Shown: positions 53,762 through 63,372, numbered from the stretch's first letter. The stretch: DNA of 64,000 nt from Rhodococcus sp. HNM0569 (GCF_012726205.1 NZ_JAASAE010000006.1:124001-188000); one strand, 5' to 3'. Made by a program: numbers and translations. Notes: a model not told the origin generated them from the sequence alone.

Positions 53762-55003
53762 ATGCCGAACCGAATGGAGACCAAGTTGCTGTCGGCTGAA
53801 TCGAAGGAAGTCGTCCGCGCGACGCTGCCCGCCGTGGGTGCCGCGATCGGCGAGATCACCGAGCTGTTCTACCGCAAGCTCTTCGCCGCCGCCCCGACGC
53901 TCGAGACCGACCTGTTCAACCGGTCGAACCAGAAGCAGGGCGACCAGCAGAAGGCGCTCGCCGGCTCGATCGCCGCGTTCGCGACGCTGCAGCTCGAGCC
54001 CGACCAGGCGAAGGTCGACGCCATCCTGTCGCGCATCGCGCACAAGCACGCGTCGCTCGGCATCGCGCCCGAGCAGTACAACGTCGTCCACAAGTACCTG
54101 TTCGAGGCGATCGTCGAGGTTCTCGGCGAGGCGGTCACCCCCGAGGTGGCCACGGCGTGGGACGAGCTGTACTGGCTGATGGCGAACACGCTCATCGCGA
54201 TGGAAGCCGGCCTGTACGACAAGGCGGGCGTCGCGACCGGAGACGTGTGGCGCACCGTCGTGGTGGCCGAGCGCGGCTACCAGTCGGCCGACGCCGTCAG
54301 CTTCGTCCTGAAGGCACGGAACGGCGAGACGCTGCCGCCTTTCGCACCGGGCCAGTACATCTCCGTTGCGGTGCCCCTGCCCGACGGCGCGCGGCAGATC
54401 CGCCAGTACAGTCTCGCGTCCGCCGATCGCGACGGCTGGCGCATCACGGTCAAGCGCGTCGCCGAGCAGCCGCTGGCCGACGGCACCGTCGCACCGAGCG
54501 GTGAGGTGTCGAACTTCCTGTACGACAACCTGTTCGAGGGCGACGAGGTCACGGTGTCGCTGCCGTTCGGCGACCTGACTCTCACCGAGGACGCTCCGGT
54601 GTTGCTGGTGTCGGCAGGCATCGGGTGCACGCCGATGATCGGCATCCTCGACCACCTCGCCGAGTCGGGCGACACGCGGCCGGTCTCGATCCTGCACGCC
54701 GACCGTTCGGCCGCCGACCACCCGCACCGCGCGGAGCTGCTCGCGCTCGCCGAGCGCATCCCCTCGGCACGAGTCCACCAGTGGTACGAGGACTTCGGCG
54801 CGCGCGGCGCGATCGGCTCGGCGCGCCTGGGCCGCGCCGATCTGAGCGACGTCGAGCTCGAGCCGGGCGTGCACGCGTACCTGTGCGGGCCGCTGCCGTT
54901 CATGCTGTCGATGCGTGAGGCGCTCGTCGAGCGCGGTGTGCCGGGCAGCAATGTGCACTACGAGGTCTTCGGCCCCGATACCTGGCAGGTCGCAGCGAGC
55001 TGA
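53762..55003 (+). CDS. hmp: Flavohaemoglobin, canonical NO dioxygenase type
   Basis: 413 residues. All Hmp features are present: B10 Tyr37 (LFYRKLF), E7 Gln62 (NRSNQKQGDQQ), proximal His96 (IAHKHASLGI), FAD motif RQYSLAS, NAD loop SAGIGCTPM and CGPLPFM. It oxidises NO to nitrate using O2 and NAD(P)H. ATG 53762 lies 2 nt after the DivIVA-domain stop and could be translated by reinitiation; ATG 53774 is an alternative. Having this enzyme in one run with divergent globin-reductases is unusual. The hairpin at 55025-55058 ends the transcript. Confidence 0.95.
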   Translation: MPNRMETKLLSAESKEVVRATLPAVGAAIGEITELFYRKLFAAAPTLETDLFNRSNQKQGDQQKALAGSIAAFATLQLEPDQAKVDAILSRIAHKHASLGIAPEQYNVVHKYLFEAIVEVLGEAVTPEVATAWDELYWLMANTLIAMEAGLYDKAGVATGDVWRTVVVAERGYQSADAVSFVLKARNGETLPPFAPGQYISVAVPLPDGARQIRQYSLASADRDGWRITVKRVAEQPLADGTVAPSGEVSNFLYDNLFEGDEVTVSLPFGDLTLTEDAPVLLVSAGIGCTPMIGILDHLAESGDTRPVSILHADRSAADHPHRAELLALAERIPSARVHQWYEDFGARGAIGSARLGRADLSDVELEPGVHAYLCGPLPFMLSMREALVERGVPGSNVHYEVFGPDTWQVAAS

Positions 55004-55024
55004 GCTTCGAACTACCAGAACCGT

Positions 55025-55058
55025 GACCGGCCCGGTGCAGCGATGCACCGGGCCGGTC
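55025..55058. terminator. Hairpin terminator between converging hmp and TetR genes
   Basis: GACCGGCCCGGTGCA (55025-55039) and its exact complement (55044-55058) around GCGA. It lies 21 nt after hmp and 4 nt from the TetR stop. Confidence 0.9.
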
Positions 55059-55061
55059 GTG

Positions 55062-55811
55062 TCAGTCCGGATCGGCGATCTGCGCGGCGAGACCATCGAG
55101 GACGAGCTCGAGGCCTTCGAGGAAGCCCTGGTCGGGGTCGTCGTCTCCGGCCGAATCGTTACCGAGCACCTGGGAAGCCAGCATGGCTGCTGTCTGGGGG
55201 AACTCTTCCGAGGTGACGACGAGGCGGAGAGCTGCTCCGTACTCTCGCTCGCTGTCGGCCTGGGCCTGGTTCGGCTCCCGACCTTCCTCGAGTTCGCGCT
55301 GGAGCAACGCCGACTGGCGGACGTAGCCGCTGAGTAGGGTGAGGGCCGCGAGCTTCTCCTTCCAGTCGAGGTCCGTCGCGGCCAACTGCGTGAATCCACG
55401 TTCCAACCAGGCGATCTGATGCGGCCCTGATGGTGCACGGTAGATCGGCACACGGGGCAGCCACGGGCGGGACCTGTAGAGAATCCAGAGATCCACGGCC
55501 CACAGATGCAGTCCCTCCCGCCATCCCGAGGCGGTCCGCTCAGGGATACGCGGTTCGCTCGCCGCGTCCATCATGAGCTGCAGGAGCTCATGCTTGGATC
55601 CGACATATCGGTAGAGCGACATAGCGGTGACGTCCAATTCCTCGGCGACCTTGGGCAGGGTCGCGGCGTCGAGACCGCCGTTGTCGGCGAGCCTGACAGC
55701 GGTACCGACCACGGACTCGACAGTCAGGGCAGATTTGCGCCCCCGTCGCGGAGGGGTGGTCGGCAACCGCCAGAGTCGTTGGATGAAGGCGGGCACCGCA
55801 GCGTCAGCCAT
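55062..55811 (-). CDS. TetR-family regulator divergent from DUF418
   Basis: 249 residues. Helix-turn-helix about 45-80 (LPKVAEELDVTAMSLYRYVGSKHELLQ), with a C-terminal TetR_C domain of the type found in drug-responsive actinobacterial regulators. It has an unusually long basic leader (PTTPPRRGRKSALT). ATG 55811. The perfect 13-bp-arm palindrome at 55865-55901 lies between it and DUF418. Confidence 0.9.
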   Translation of the reverse strand: MADAAVPAFIQRLWRLPTTPPRRGRKSALTVESVVGTAVRLADNGGLDAATLPKVAEELDVTAMSLYRYVGSKHELLQLMMDAASEPRIPERTASGWREGLHLWAVDLWILYRSRPWLPRVPIYRAPSGPHQIAWLERGFTQLAATDLDWKEKLAALTLLSGYVRQSALLQRELEEGREPNQAQADSEREYGAALRLVVTSEEFPQTAAMLASQVLGNDSAGDDDPDQGFLEGLELVLDGLAAQIADPD

Positions 55812-55864
55812 GGGATCCGTCTCCTCGCCGTGGTCGCTGGGGAATTTGCAGAATAGCAGTTACG

Positions 55865-55901
55865 GGCCATATAAACTTTATGGTATATAGTTTATATGGC
55901 C
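55865..55901. promoter_or_regulatory. TetR operator covering the DUF418 start codon
   Basis: GGCCATATAAACT (55865-55877) and AGTTTATATGGCC (55889-55901) are perfect 13-bp arms on an 11-bp AT-rich spacer. The DUF418 ATG (55896) is inside the right arm, so its message must start very near and is probably leaderless; bound TetR would block it completely. Confidence 0.85.
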
Positions 55902-57161
55902 TCGCCATTCGGAACGACACACCGAACAGACTCGGCAGCGGTCACCGGGACCGCACGCATCCGTGACGTCGATGCCCTCCGTGGGTTCGCCCTACTCGGC
56001 ATCTTCGTCGTCAACATCACGTTCATGGCATCCGCCTATCCGGGAAACCTGGTCGAGGACCCAGCCTTCTCCACCCCCTTCGACGATGCCGTCCGATTTG
56101 TGGTGTCGGGGTTGTTCTCGATGAAGTTCTACCTGCTCTTCTCGTTCCTGTTCGGCTACAGCTTCGTCCTGCAGATTCAGGCAGCCGAGCGCGCCGGCGC
56201 GGCGTTCGCGCCACGGATGCTACGAAGAATCCTGGGGCTCTTCGCCCTTGGCGCAGGGCACATCGTCCTGCTGTACAGCGGTGATGTCCTCACCACCTAC
56301 GCGGTTGCCTGCCTGGTGTTGTTGGCGGTCTATCGGGTCGGTGACCGTGTGGCCGTAGTTGCCGCCGGGGCGATCTACGCTTTCGTGGCGCTCTCGCTCC
56401 TCGTCAGTGCCGTGTTCCTCGACCGATCAGAGTTCATGCCCAGTAGTGACGAGGCGCTTGTGGCGGCTGAAGAGCAGACTCAGTCGATGCTCGGATCGTT
56501 CGCCGATATCGTGGGACAGCACCTCGACGGCCTCGGCCTGCTCGTCGTGCAAGCGGCGTCGCTCCAGGGGCCGACCGCACTGGCAATGTTCCTGCTGGGA
56601 ATGGTTGCTGCCCGCCGAAGCCTGTTCTCGGGACTGAGCACACGAGGCTTGCTCCTGCGGCGGGTTCAGTGGGTGGGATTCCCGGTGGGACTCGTCGGCG
56701 GAGCGCTCTTCGCCACGCTTGGCGCGGACACCAGTACGCAGGCGACTCTGGTGAGTGTGGTGACGGCACCATTTCTCACTGCCGCGTACGTGGCAACACT
56801 GGTACGCATACTGCACTCCAACCGGCTCACACGAGTTCGCGGAGCCCTGGAATCGGTCGGCCGCGTAGCCCTGACGAACTACCTTACGCAGTCGCTGGTC
56901 GGCTTCGTCCTGTTCACGGGCATCGGATTCGGATTGGCGGGGCAGGTGTCGCCGCCACTGCTCCTGCTACTTGCCGTGGTGATCTTCTCTCTCCAGGCGC
57001 TGGTGAGCGCGTTGTGGCTGCGGCACCATCGTTACGGGCCAGTCGAATATCTTCTGCGGTGTTTCACCAACTGGAGCCGTCCCGAACGGGCCGAGGTGAC
57101 GGCGGGGAAAGAAGGTTCGGCGTGCACTTCCGACAACAGCCGGCCAACGAAGCAGCTGTGA
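55896..57161 (+). CDS. DUF418 polytopic membrane protein
   Basis: 421 residues with about ten membrane segments. RIRDVDALRGFALLGIFVVNI at the start and the C-terminal VGRVALTNYLTQSLVGFVLFTGIG block are the two conserved parts of DUF418 (YeiB-like) proteins, which are related to membrane acyltransferases. Substrate unknown. The 30-residue tail is polar. G+C seems slightly lower than in neighbouring genes. Control by the divergent TetR is strongly indicated by the palindrome over its start codon. Confidence 0.88.
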   Translation: MASPFGTTHRTDSAAVTGTARIRDVDALRGFALLGIFVVNITFMASAYPGNLVEDPAFSTPFDDAVRFVVSGLFSMKFYLLFSFLFGYSFVLQIQAAERAGAAFAPRMLRRILGLFALGAGHIVLLYSGDVLTTYAVACLVLLAVYRVGDRVAVVAAGAIYAFVALSLLVSAVFLDRSEFMPSSDEALVAAEEQTQSMLGSFADIVGQHLDGLGLLVVQAASLQGPTALAMFLLGMVAARRSLFSGLSTRGLLLRRVQWVGFPVGLVGGALFATLGADTSTQATLVSVVTAPFLTAAYVATLVRILHSNRLTRVRGALESVGRVALTNYLTQSLVGFVLFTGIGFGLAGQVSPPLLLLLAVVIFSLQALVSALWLRHHRYGPVEYLLRCFTNWSRPERAEVTAGKEGSACTSDNSRPTKQL

Positions 57162-57226
57162 TGCTCCCCGGGGTGATGCCGGCCCTTTCCGAACCACTGC
57201 CCACCACCTGACGAATTGAAATCCGA

Positions 57227-57281
57227 CGACAACCGACGGAAGGCTCCCACCCTCGAATGAGACTGGGAGCCTTCGTTGTCG
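57227..57281. terminator. Long hairpin between converging DUF418 and acyl-CoA ligase genes
   Basis: GAAGGCTCCCA (57239-57249) pairs with TGGGAGCCTTC (57264-57274); an outer CGACAAC/GTTGTCG pair (57227-57233 and 57275-57281) extends it beyond a small bulge. Confidence 0.8.
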
Positions 57282-57321
57282 GCGAGAAGCGACCGCGGGG
57301 CTGATCAGTGAGCTGCGTGCG

Positions 57322-58935
57322 TCAGGTGAGCTGCGGCTCGGCACCGCTGCGGTAGCGCTGACGCAGCGACTTCTTGTCCAGCTTGCCGAGCGGGGTGACC
57401 GGCAGCGAGTCGAGGAAGTCGACCGACTTCGGTGCGTGCACCGACCCTTTCGCGTCCCGCACGCGGGCGACGAGTTCGTCGGCATCGACTTCGGCACCGT
57501 CTCGCAGCACGACGCACGCCTTGACCGCTTCGCCCCACTTCGCGTCGGGTACTCCCACCACCGCGACGGACGCGACCGCTGGATGCGCCGAGATGACGTC
57601 CTCGATTTCGCGGGGGAACACGTTGAAGCCGCCGGTGACGATCATGTCCTTCTTGCGGTCGACGATCGTGAGGAAGCCGTCTCGGTCCCGGCGCGCGACG
57701 TCGCCGGTGTGCAGCCACCCGCCGCGCAGTGCCTCCTCGGTTTCCTGGGGCTTGTTCCAGTAGCCCTTCATGACGAGCGGGCCGCGCACGCAGATCTCGC
57801 CCAGCTCGCCCTGCGGAACCTCCTGCAGGTCGTCGTCGAGTAGCCGGACGTCGAGCCACGGCACCGGTCGCCCGCACGTCGCGAGGCGCTCGGCGTCGCC
57901 GGGCACGTGCTCTTCCTTGCGCATGACGGCGATCGTCATGCCGCACTCGCTCTGCCCGTAGTACTGGAAGAACACGGGCCCGAACTTCTCGATGCCCTCG
58001 CGCAGCCTGGTCGGCGAGATCGCCGAGGCGCCGTAGAAGAGCGTCTCGAGGCTCGACACGTCGCGGTGCGCGAGGTCGGGGTGGTCGAGCAGCATGTAGA
58101 TCATGGTCGGCACGAGCATCGTGGCGGAGATGCGGTGCTTCTCGATCGCCTCGAGCACCGCGCCCGGCTCGAACGACGGGAGCACGACGAGCGAACCGCC
58201 GCGCAGCAGCGTGGGGATGAAGAATGCCGCACCGGCGTGCGAGAGCGGCGTGCAGATCAGGAACCGCGGCTCGTCGGGCCACTGCCACTCCGACATCTGG
58301 ATCTGGTTGAGTGTGGCGCCGGATCGGAAGGAGCCGACGACGCCCTTCGGCTTGCCGGTGGTGCCCCCGGTGTAGACGATGCTGCTCGAATCCTCGGCGT
58401 CCATCTTCGCGGTCTCGAGCGGCTTCGGCTCGAACGTCGCGGCGAGCGCGAGGATGTCGGTGCCGACCGAGGACGGCCCGAGCGAGAACACGTTCTTCAC
58501 CGTGGCGACCGCCTTGTGGAGCTCGTCGGCACGGTCGGCGAAGTGGTCGGGATCGAAGATCAGCGTCTCGGTCTGGGAGTCCTCGAGGATGTAGGTGTGG
58601 TCGCCGAGCGAGCCCATCGGGTTGAGGGCGGTCGACCGGCAGCCGGAGATCATCGTCGCACCCATCGCGATGAGCACCTCGGGCCGGTTCTTCGACAGCA
58701 TCGACGTGGTCGAGCCCGGACCGACCCCGAGCGACGCGAGCGCCTGCGCGAACTGGCTGATCTGCGCGCTCATCTCGGCGCCGGTGAGCACCTGGTCGCC
58801 GATGTGCAGCGCGGGCTTGTCGAGATTGCGTTCGAGCGCCGCGACGAGCAGGTCCGGCGTGTACGCGGGCCGGTACAGGTCGCGTGCCGCGTCGGCGTTG
58901 CGACTGTCGAGGGATCCGGTCTCGTGGTCGGTCAT
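57322..58935 (-). CDS. Fatty-acyl-CoA/AMP ligase (FadD8-like)
   Basis: A 537-residue ANL-superfamily enzyme that activates a carboxylic acid with ATP to an acyl-adenylate and then a CoA thioester. The P-loop SSIVYTGGTTGKPKG, the YYGQSECG adenine motif, the hinge TGDVARRDRDGFLTIVDRKKDMI and the catalytic C-terminal Lys in TPLGKLDKKSL are all present. It resembles mycobacterial FadD8. Substrate class (medium or aromatic acid) cannot be read. AAGGAC precedes ATG 58935. Confidence 0.92.
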   Translation of the reverse strand: MTDHETGSLDSRNADAARDLYRPAYTPDLLVAALERNLDKPALHIGDQVLTGAEMSAQISQFAQALASLGVGPGSTTSMLSKNRPEVLIAMGATMISGCRSTALNPMGSLGDHTYILEDSQTETLIFDPDHFADRADELHKAVATVKNVFSLGPSSVGTDILALAATFEPKPLETAKMDAEDSSSIVYTGGTTGKPKGVVGSFRSGATLNQIQMSEWQWPDEPRFLICTPLSHAGAAFFIPTLLRGGSLVVLPSFEPGAVLEAIEKHRISATMLVPTMIYMLLDHPDLAHRDVSSLETLFYGASAISPTRLREGIEKFGPVFFQYYGQSECGMTIAVMRKEEHVPGDAERLATCGRPVPWLDVRLLDDDLQEVPQGELGEICVRGPLVMKGYWNKPQETEEALRGGWLHTGDVARRDRDGFLTIVDRKKDMIVTGGFNVFPREIEDVISAHPAVASVAVVGVPDAKWGEAVKACVVLRDGAEVDADELVARVRDAKGSVHAPKSVDFLDSLPVTPLGKLDKKSLRQRYRSGAEPQLT

Positions 58936-59071
58936 CGGGCGGTCCTTACGTCTGTTGCGCCGCCCAGGCGAATCCGAGCGGCCGTCGATGGTGGGTCTGT
59001 CGGTGATCGCCACGATAACCGCGAATCGCGAAAACTGGAACCTGTTCTATTGTCGGATCGGCGTGCTGCCG

Positions 59072-59731
59072 CTACTCGTCACGCACTCCCGCGTCGCGAC
59101 GACGCACGTCGGCCGCCCGGATGTCCCGCATGCTCCGCACCGACAGCCTGCCGATCGCGATCGCGCCCAGGAACACGATCACGACACCGAGACCGGTGAA
59201 GAAGCTGATGTGCTCGAGTGCGCGCATCCAGTCGCTCGATCCGCCCGGTTGCCCGAGGTCGCCGAGGCCCCACGGCTGCGCGAGCGACGGTCCGATCGCG
59301 AACCACGCACCCGCGGCGACGGCGAGCCAGCCGCCGAAGCTCGCGGTGACACGATTTCGGCTCGCGAGCAGCAGCAGGCCACCCACGACGCACACCACGC
59401 CGGGGAGCACTTCGAGCCAGCCGCGCGCCTCGGTCCACGTCCACACCTCGCGCGGCGTGTAGCCGAAGTCGAACGCGGGCCCGACGAACGGGATGAGTGC
59501 GCCCCACACACCGAGCACGACGAGCAGGAGGCCGCTCAGGGCGCCGCGCGTGCGCGGCACGTGCACTCGCCCCCCACGTACGTTCGCGGGCACGCCCGAG
59601 TCGACCGGCCGCGTCGCGTCGGTCGCGGGTGTGCCCGACCCGGCGGTGGGAACCGGCCCCGAGTCGAGCCGCGCGCCGCCGGACGCCGCGCGTTCGTGAC
59701 GGGGATGGTGAGTCGGTTGATGCTGGGTCAT
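59072..59731 (-). CDS. SPW-repeat-like four-helix membrane protein
   Basis: 219 residues. A disordered polar leader of about 65 residues is followed by four membrane helices (LSGLLLVVLGVWGALIPFV, VLPGVVCVVGGLLLLA, FGGWLAVAAGAWFAIGPSL, ISFFTGLGVVIVFLGAIAIG). The paired helices each followed by an aromatic turn resemble SPW-repeat proteins. The C-terminus is basic. GGAAGGGGG precedes ATG 59731. Function unknown. Confidence 0.75.
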   Translation of the reverse strand: MTQHQPTHHPRHERAASGGARLDSGPVPTAGSGTPATDATRPVDSGVPANVRGGRVHVPRTRGALSGLLLVVLGVWGALIPFVGPAFDFGYTPREVWTWTEARGWLEVLPGVVCVVGGLLLLASRNRVTASFGGWLAVAAGAWFAIGPSLAQPWGLGDLGQPGGSSDWMRALEHISFFTGLGVVIVFLGAIAIGRLSVRSMRDIRAADVRRRDAGVRDE

Positions 59732-59998
59732 GACGACCCCCTTCCAACAGGGACGGTTCGTCCGTGAAACCGACACCGTTCAGGAGGGGTTGCCCGTATC
59801 GACGTGGTGAAACCTTCCGGAAAGGGGTTGTTTTCGGCAAGATGTGGCGCACACTGAAGCAGGAATCCACCGCCCCGGGTGCGCACGTGGACAGCTCGCG
59901 TGCGTCGGCCGTCGGCGGCGTTGCACACAGAAAATCGCAGGTCGAACGCGTTTCATCCGAAAGCTTGTCGAACACCGCAGGTGCGAAATGAGGGGCTG

Positions 59999-61732
59999 AT
60001 GACGGCAACACGTGTACCGCCGATCGAAGCGAAGCGGCCGTACCCGCCGCGGGTGGGCCGCAAGGGCGGCACGATCTACAACCTGATCACGACGACCGAC
60101 CCCAAGGTCCTCGGGATCATGTACCTCGTCACCACGTTCACGTTCTTCCTCATCGGCGGTCTCATGGCGCTGCTGATGCGCGCCGAGCTCGCGGTTCCCG
60201 GCCTCCAGTTCCTGTCGAACGAGCAGTTCAACCAGCTGTTCACCATGCACGGCACGGTGATGCTGCTGTTCTACGCGACACCCGTCGTGTTCGGTTTCGC
60301 CAACTTCGTACTCCCCCTGCAGATCGGCGCGCCCGATGTCGCGTTCCCACGGCTGAACGCGTTCAGCTACTGGCTGTACCTGTTCGGCGCACTGATCGCC
60401 ACGGCAGGCTTCATCACCCCCGGCGGCGCCGCCGATTTCGGGTGGACCGCGTATTCGCCGCTCACCAGCATGCTGCACTCCCCCGGTGTGGGCGCAGACC
60501 TGTGGATCATGGGTCTGGCCGTGTCGGGTCTCGGCACCATCCTCGGCGGCGTCAACTTCATCACCACCGCCATCTGCCTGCGCGCACCGGGCATGACGAT
60601 GTTCCGGATGCCGATCTTCACGTGGAACATCTTCATCACCGCGATCCTCGTGCTCATCGCGTTCCCGATCCTCACCGCGGCGCTGCTCGCCCTGTTCTAC
60701 GACCGTCACCTGGGCGGCCACATCTACGACCCCGCGACCGGGGGAACTTTGCTGTGGCAACACCTGTTCTGGTTCTTCGGCCACCCCGAGGTGTACATCA
60801 TCGCGCTGCCGTTCTTCGGCATCGTCTCCGAGATCTTCCCGGTGTTCTCGCGTAAGCCGATCTTCGGCTACAGCGGCCTCGTCTACGCCACCATCGCGAT
60901 CGGCGCGCTGTCGATCGCGGTGTGGGCACACCACATGTACGCCACCGGAGCGGTGCTGCTGCCGTTCTTCTCGTTCATGACGTTCCTCATCGCCGTGCCG
61001 ACCGGCGTGAAGTTCTTCAACTGGATCGGCACGATGTGGCGCGGGCAGATCACCTTCGAGTCACCCATGCTGTTCTCTCTGGGCTTCCTGGTCACCTTCC
61101 TGTTCGGTGGTCTGTCCGGCGTCATCCTCGCGAGCCCGCCGCTCGACTTCCACGTCACCGACACCTATTTCGTCGCCGCGCACTTCCACTACGTGCTGTT
61201 CGGCACCATCGTGTTCGCCACCTACGCAGGCATCTACTTCTGGTTCCCCAAGATGACCGGCCGCATGATGGACGAGCGTCTCGGCAAATGGCATTTCTGG
61301 ACCACCTTCGTCGGCTTCCACACGACCTTCCTGGTCCAGCACTGGCTGGGCAACGAGGGCATGCCTCGGCGCTACGCCGACTACCTGCCGTCGGACGGGT
61401 TCACCACGCTCAACACCGTCTCGACGATCGGCGCCTTCATCCTCGGTGCCTCGACGTTGCCGTTCCTGTGGAACGTCTTCAAGAGCTACCGGTACGGCGA
61501 GGTGGTCACGGTCGACGACCCGTGGGGCTACGGGAATTCGCTCGAATGGGCGACCAGTTGCCCGCCGCCGCGGCACAACTTCACCGAGCTGCCGCGCATC
61601 CGCTCGGAGCGGCCTGCCTTCGAGTTGCACTACCCGCACATGGTCGAGCGGATGCGCGCCGAGGCGCACGTCGGCCGCGGGCACAGCGAGGACGCGGGCA
61701 AGCCGGGCTCGTTCCTCGGTGCCGGGCGCTGA
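59999..61732 (+). CDS. ctaD: Cytochrome c oxidase subunit I
   Basis: 577 residues, normal for actinobacterial CtaD of the aa3 oxidase that pairs with the bcc complex. Twelve membrane helices; haem a ligand in FTMHGTVML, CuB and Tyr cross-link in FGHPEVY, the AHHMY histidine pair, and haem a3/a ligands in AHFHYVL. GAGGGG precedes ATG 59999. It stands apart from the other subunit genes (ctaC, ctaE, qcr), as is usual in this order. The 267-nt region upstream should hold its promoter. Confidence 0.96.
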   Translation: MTATRVPPIEAKRPYPPRVGRKGGTIYNLITTTDPKVLGIMYLVTTFTFFLIGGLMALLMRAELAVPGLQFLSNEQFNQLFTMHGTVMLLFYATPVVFGFANFVLPLQIGAPDVAFPRLNAFSYWLYLFGALIATAGFITPGGAADFGWTAYSPLTSMLHSPGVGADLWIMGLAVSGLGTILGGVNFITTAICLRAPGMTMFRMPIFTWNIFITAILVLIAFPILTAALLALFYDRHLGGHIYDPATGGTLLWQHLFWFFGHPEVYIIALPFFGIVSEIFPVFSRKPIFGYSGLVYATIAIGALSIAVWAHHMYATGAVLLPFFSFMTFLIAVPTGVKFFNWIGTMWRGQITFESPMLFSLGFLVTFLFGGLSGVILASPPLDFHVTDTYFVAAHFHYVLFGTIVFATYAGIYFWFPKMTGRMMDERLGKWHFWTTFVGFHTTFLVQHWLGNEGMPRRYADYLPSDGFTTLNTVSTIGAFILGASTLPFLWNVFKSYRYGEVVTVDDPWGYGNSLEWATSCPPPRHNFTELPRIRSERPAFELHYPHMVERMRAEAHVGRGHSEDAGKPGSFLGAGR

Positions 61733-61778
61733 CCGAACCCGGTACCGGACACTGCCACCCCTGCTCAGGTTGTCGCCG

Positions 61779-62348
61779 TCACTCGGCTTTTTGGTCGTAG
61801 AGGTCGACCACCCAGCCGTGTTCGGTCCACGACAACTGGTCCCAGCACGCGGTGCGTTGCCGCACGTCGCCGAGGGACGGGTCGATCATGCCGATCAACG
61901 TCGTGAGGAAGGCGTCGTGTGTGACGAACACGATGGGGCCGACGTCGAACTCGACGACGAGCTCCGCGAACGCCGACTTGACCCGCTCGTTGAGGGCCTC
62001 GCGGGATTCGACTCCGGGCGCCTCGTCGACGCTGCCGAATCGATCGATCACCTCCGCCCGCACCGCGCCGTTCCACGGCCCGTAGTCGCGATCGTCGAGG
62101 CGGTCGTCGGTCAGCAGCGGCACGCCCGCGGCGTCCGCGACGGCCCGGCCCGTCGCGACCGCACGGATCAGCGGGCCGGACACGACGACGGTGGGATTGC
62201 GTTCGGCGAGCACGCGGGCGAGGCGAGCGACCTCGGCCTCCCCGGTGGGATCGAGCGGCGGGTCGCTCCTGCCGCGGATGCGCCCGTCCGCGTTGAGGAC
62301 GGTTTCGCCGTGGCGGGCCAGATACACACGGTCGACTGCCGGTTTCAC
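61779..62348 (-). CDS. Histidine phosphatase (phosphoglycerate mutase-like)
   Basis: A 189-residue histidine-phosphatase-superfamily protein. The RHGET motif (YLARHGETVLN) holds the phospho-histidine, a second Arg lies in SGPLIRAVATG and the second catalytic His in FVTHDAF. Members of this size are phosphatases more often than glycolytic mutases. GTG 62348 with GGGGAGAG upstream. Substrate unknown. Confidence 0.9.
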   Translation of the reverse strand: MKPAVDRVYLARHGETVLNADGRIRGRSDPPLDPTGEAEVARLARVLAERNPTVVVSGPLIRAVATGRAVADAAGVPLLTDDRLDDRDYGPWNGAVRAEVIDRFGSVDEAPGVESREALNERVKSAFAELVVEFDVGPIVFVTHDAFLTTLIGMIDPSLGDVRQRTACWDQLSWTEHGWVVDLYDQKAE

Positions 62349-62433
62349 GCATTCTCTCCCCTCGTCGCGCACCTGCCCCTACTGTCCGCCGACGAGCGAG
62401 ACCGCGCCGCGCTTTCCGTGATTCGATATGCTG

Positions 62434-62508
62434 TCCGGCGGCGATGGATCCCGCCGGGGCACCGTGCCCGAACCGCCCGCACCGTCCGGTGCCGGCTGAT
62501 GGCTCCTT
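62434..62508 (+). ncRNA. Fluoride riboswitch (crcB motif)
   Basis: The conserved elements appear in the right order: GGCGATGG (62440-62447) followed by TCCCGCC, an ACCGCC (62472-62477), a GC-rich variable stem, and CTGATGGCTCCT (62496-62507), the 3' end that forms the pseudoknot. It directly precedes two crcB fluoride-channel genes, the commonest partners of this riboswitch. It should switch them on when fluoride binds; AAGGAG of the first crcB lies just after it. Confidence 0.85.
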
Positions 62509-62533
62509 CCACTCACAGGAAGGAGTCCGTCTC

Positions 62534-62977
62534 GTGAACCACCACCCCACGCACGCGGTCGCGCCGCCGTTGCATGTGCGCGGACGCGCCCTCGCGGCCG
62601 TCGCCGCCGGCGGTGCGCTCGGCACCCTCGCACGCTACGGCGTCGGGCTGCTGCTGCCCACCGAACGCGGACACTGGCCGTGGGCCACGTTCTCGGTCAA
62701 CGTCGTCGGCGCGTTCGTCCTGGGGGCACTGCTCGAACTGCTGGTCCGCTCGGGGACCGACTCGGGTCTGCGGCAGACGATCCGGCTCGGCGTGGGCACC
62801 GGGTTGCTGGGGGCGTTCACGACGTACAGCGCGTTCGCCGTCGACATCGACCTCCTGGTCCACGACGGCCACGCCGCGGTGGCGCTGTCGTACGCGGCTG
62901 CGACGCTCGCGGCAGGTTTCGCGGCGACGGCGCTCGGCATCGCGTGCGCTGCACGATGGGGCCGGGGGCGGAGATGA
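62534..62977 (+). CDS. crcB1: Fluoride channel subunit (Fluc/CrcB), first
   Basis: 147 residues with four membrane helices. GGALGTLARYGVG and GTGLLGAFTTYSAFAVD match the Fluc signature, though the second has FTTYSA for the usual TTFSTF. Fluc channels let fluoride leave the cell as dimers; tandem genes form heterodimers in many Gram-positives. GGAAGGAG precedes GTG 62534. The stop overlaps crcB2 as ATGA. Confidence 0.92.
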   Translation: MNHHPTHAVAPPLHVRGRALAAVAAGGALGTLARYGVGLLLPTERGHWPWATFSVNVVGAFVLGALLELLVRSGTDSGLRQTIRLGVGTGLLGAFTTYSAFAVDIDLLVHDGHAAVALSYAAATLAAGFAATALGIACAARWGRGRR

Positions 62978-63372
62978 CGTGGGATGCGGTGCCGTCGTGG
63001 CTCGTCGTGATGCTCGTGTGCGCTGCGGGCAGCGCGGGCGCCGTGTGTCGCTTCATGGTCGACGGCGTGGTGAAAGCCCGTGTCGGGGCGAGATTCCCGT
63101 GGGGCACGCTCGCGGTCAACGTGAGTGGTTCGCTGGTACTCGGCGTCGTCACGGGCATCGTGGTGTTCCACGACGCGGCGCCGCAGTGGCAGCAGGTGCT
63201 GGGCGTCGGATTCTGCGGCGGGTACACGACGTTCAGTACCGCGAGCTTCGAGTCGGTACGCCTGGTCCAGCAGGGTCGCGCGGCCGCGGGCGCGGCGAAC
63301 GTCTTCGGCAGCGTCGCGGTCACCGCCGCGGCCGCGGCGATCGGGCTGAGCACAGATGCCGTGGCGCTGTGA
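62974..63372 (+). CDS. crcB2: Fluoride channel subunit (Fluc/CrcB), second
   Basis: 132 residues, four membrane helices. It has the complete GFCGGYTTFSTASFE signature with the Phe and Thr lining the fluoride path, and WGTLAVNVSGSLVLG. It overlaps crcB1 by 4 nt, so the two are co-translated and probably form a heterodimeric channel under the fluoride riboswitch. Confidence 0.93.
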   Translation: MTWDAVPSWLVVMLVCAAGSAGAVCRFMVDGVVKARVGARFPWGTLAVNVSGSLVLGVVTGIVVFHDAAPQWQQVLGVGFCGGYTTFSTASFESVRLVQQGRAAAGAANVFGSVAVTAAAAAIGLSTDAVAL

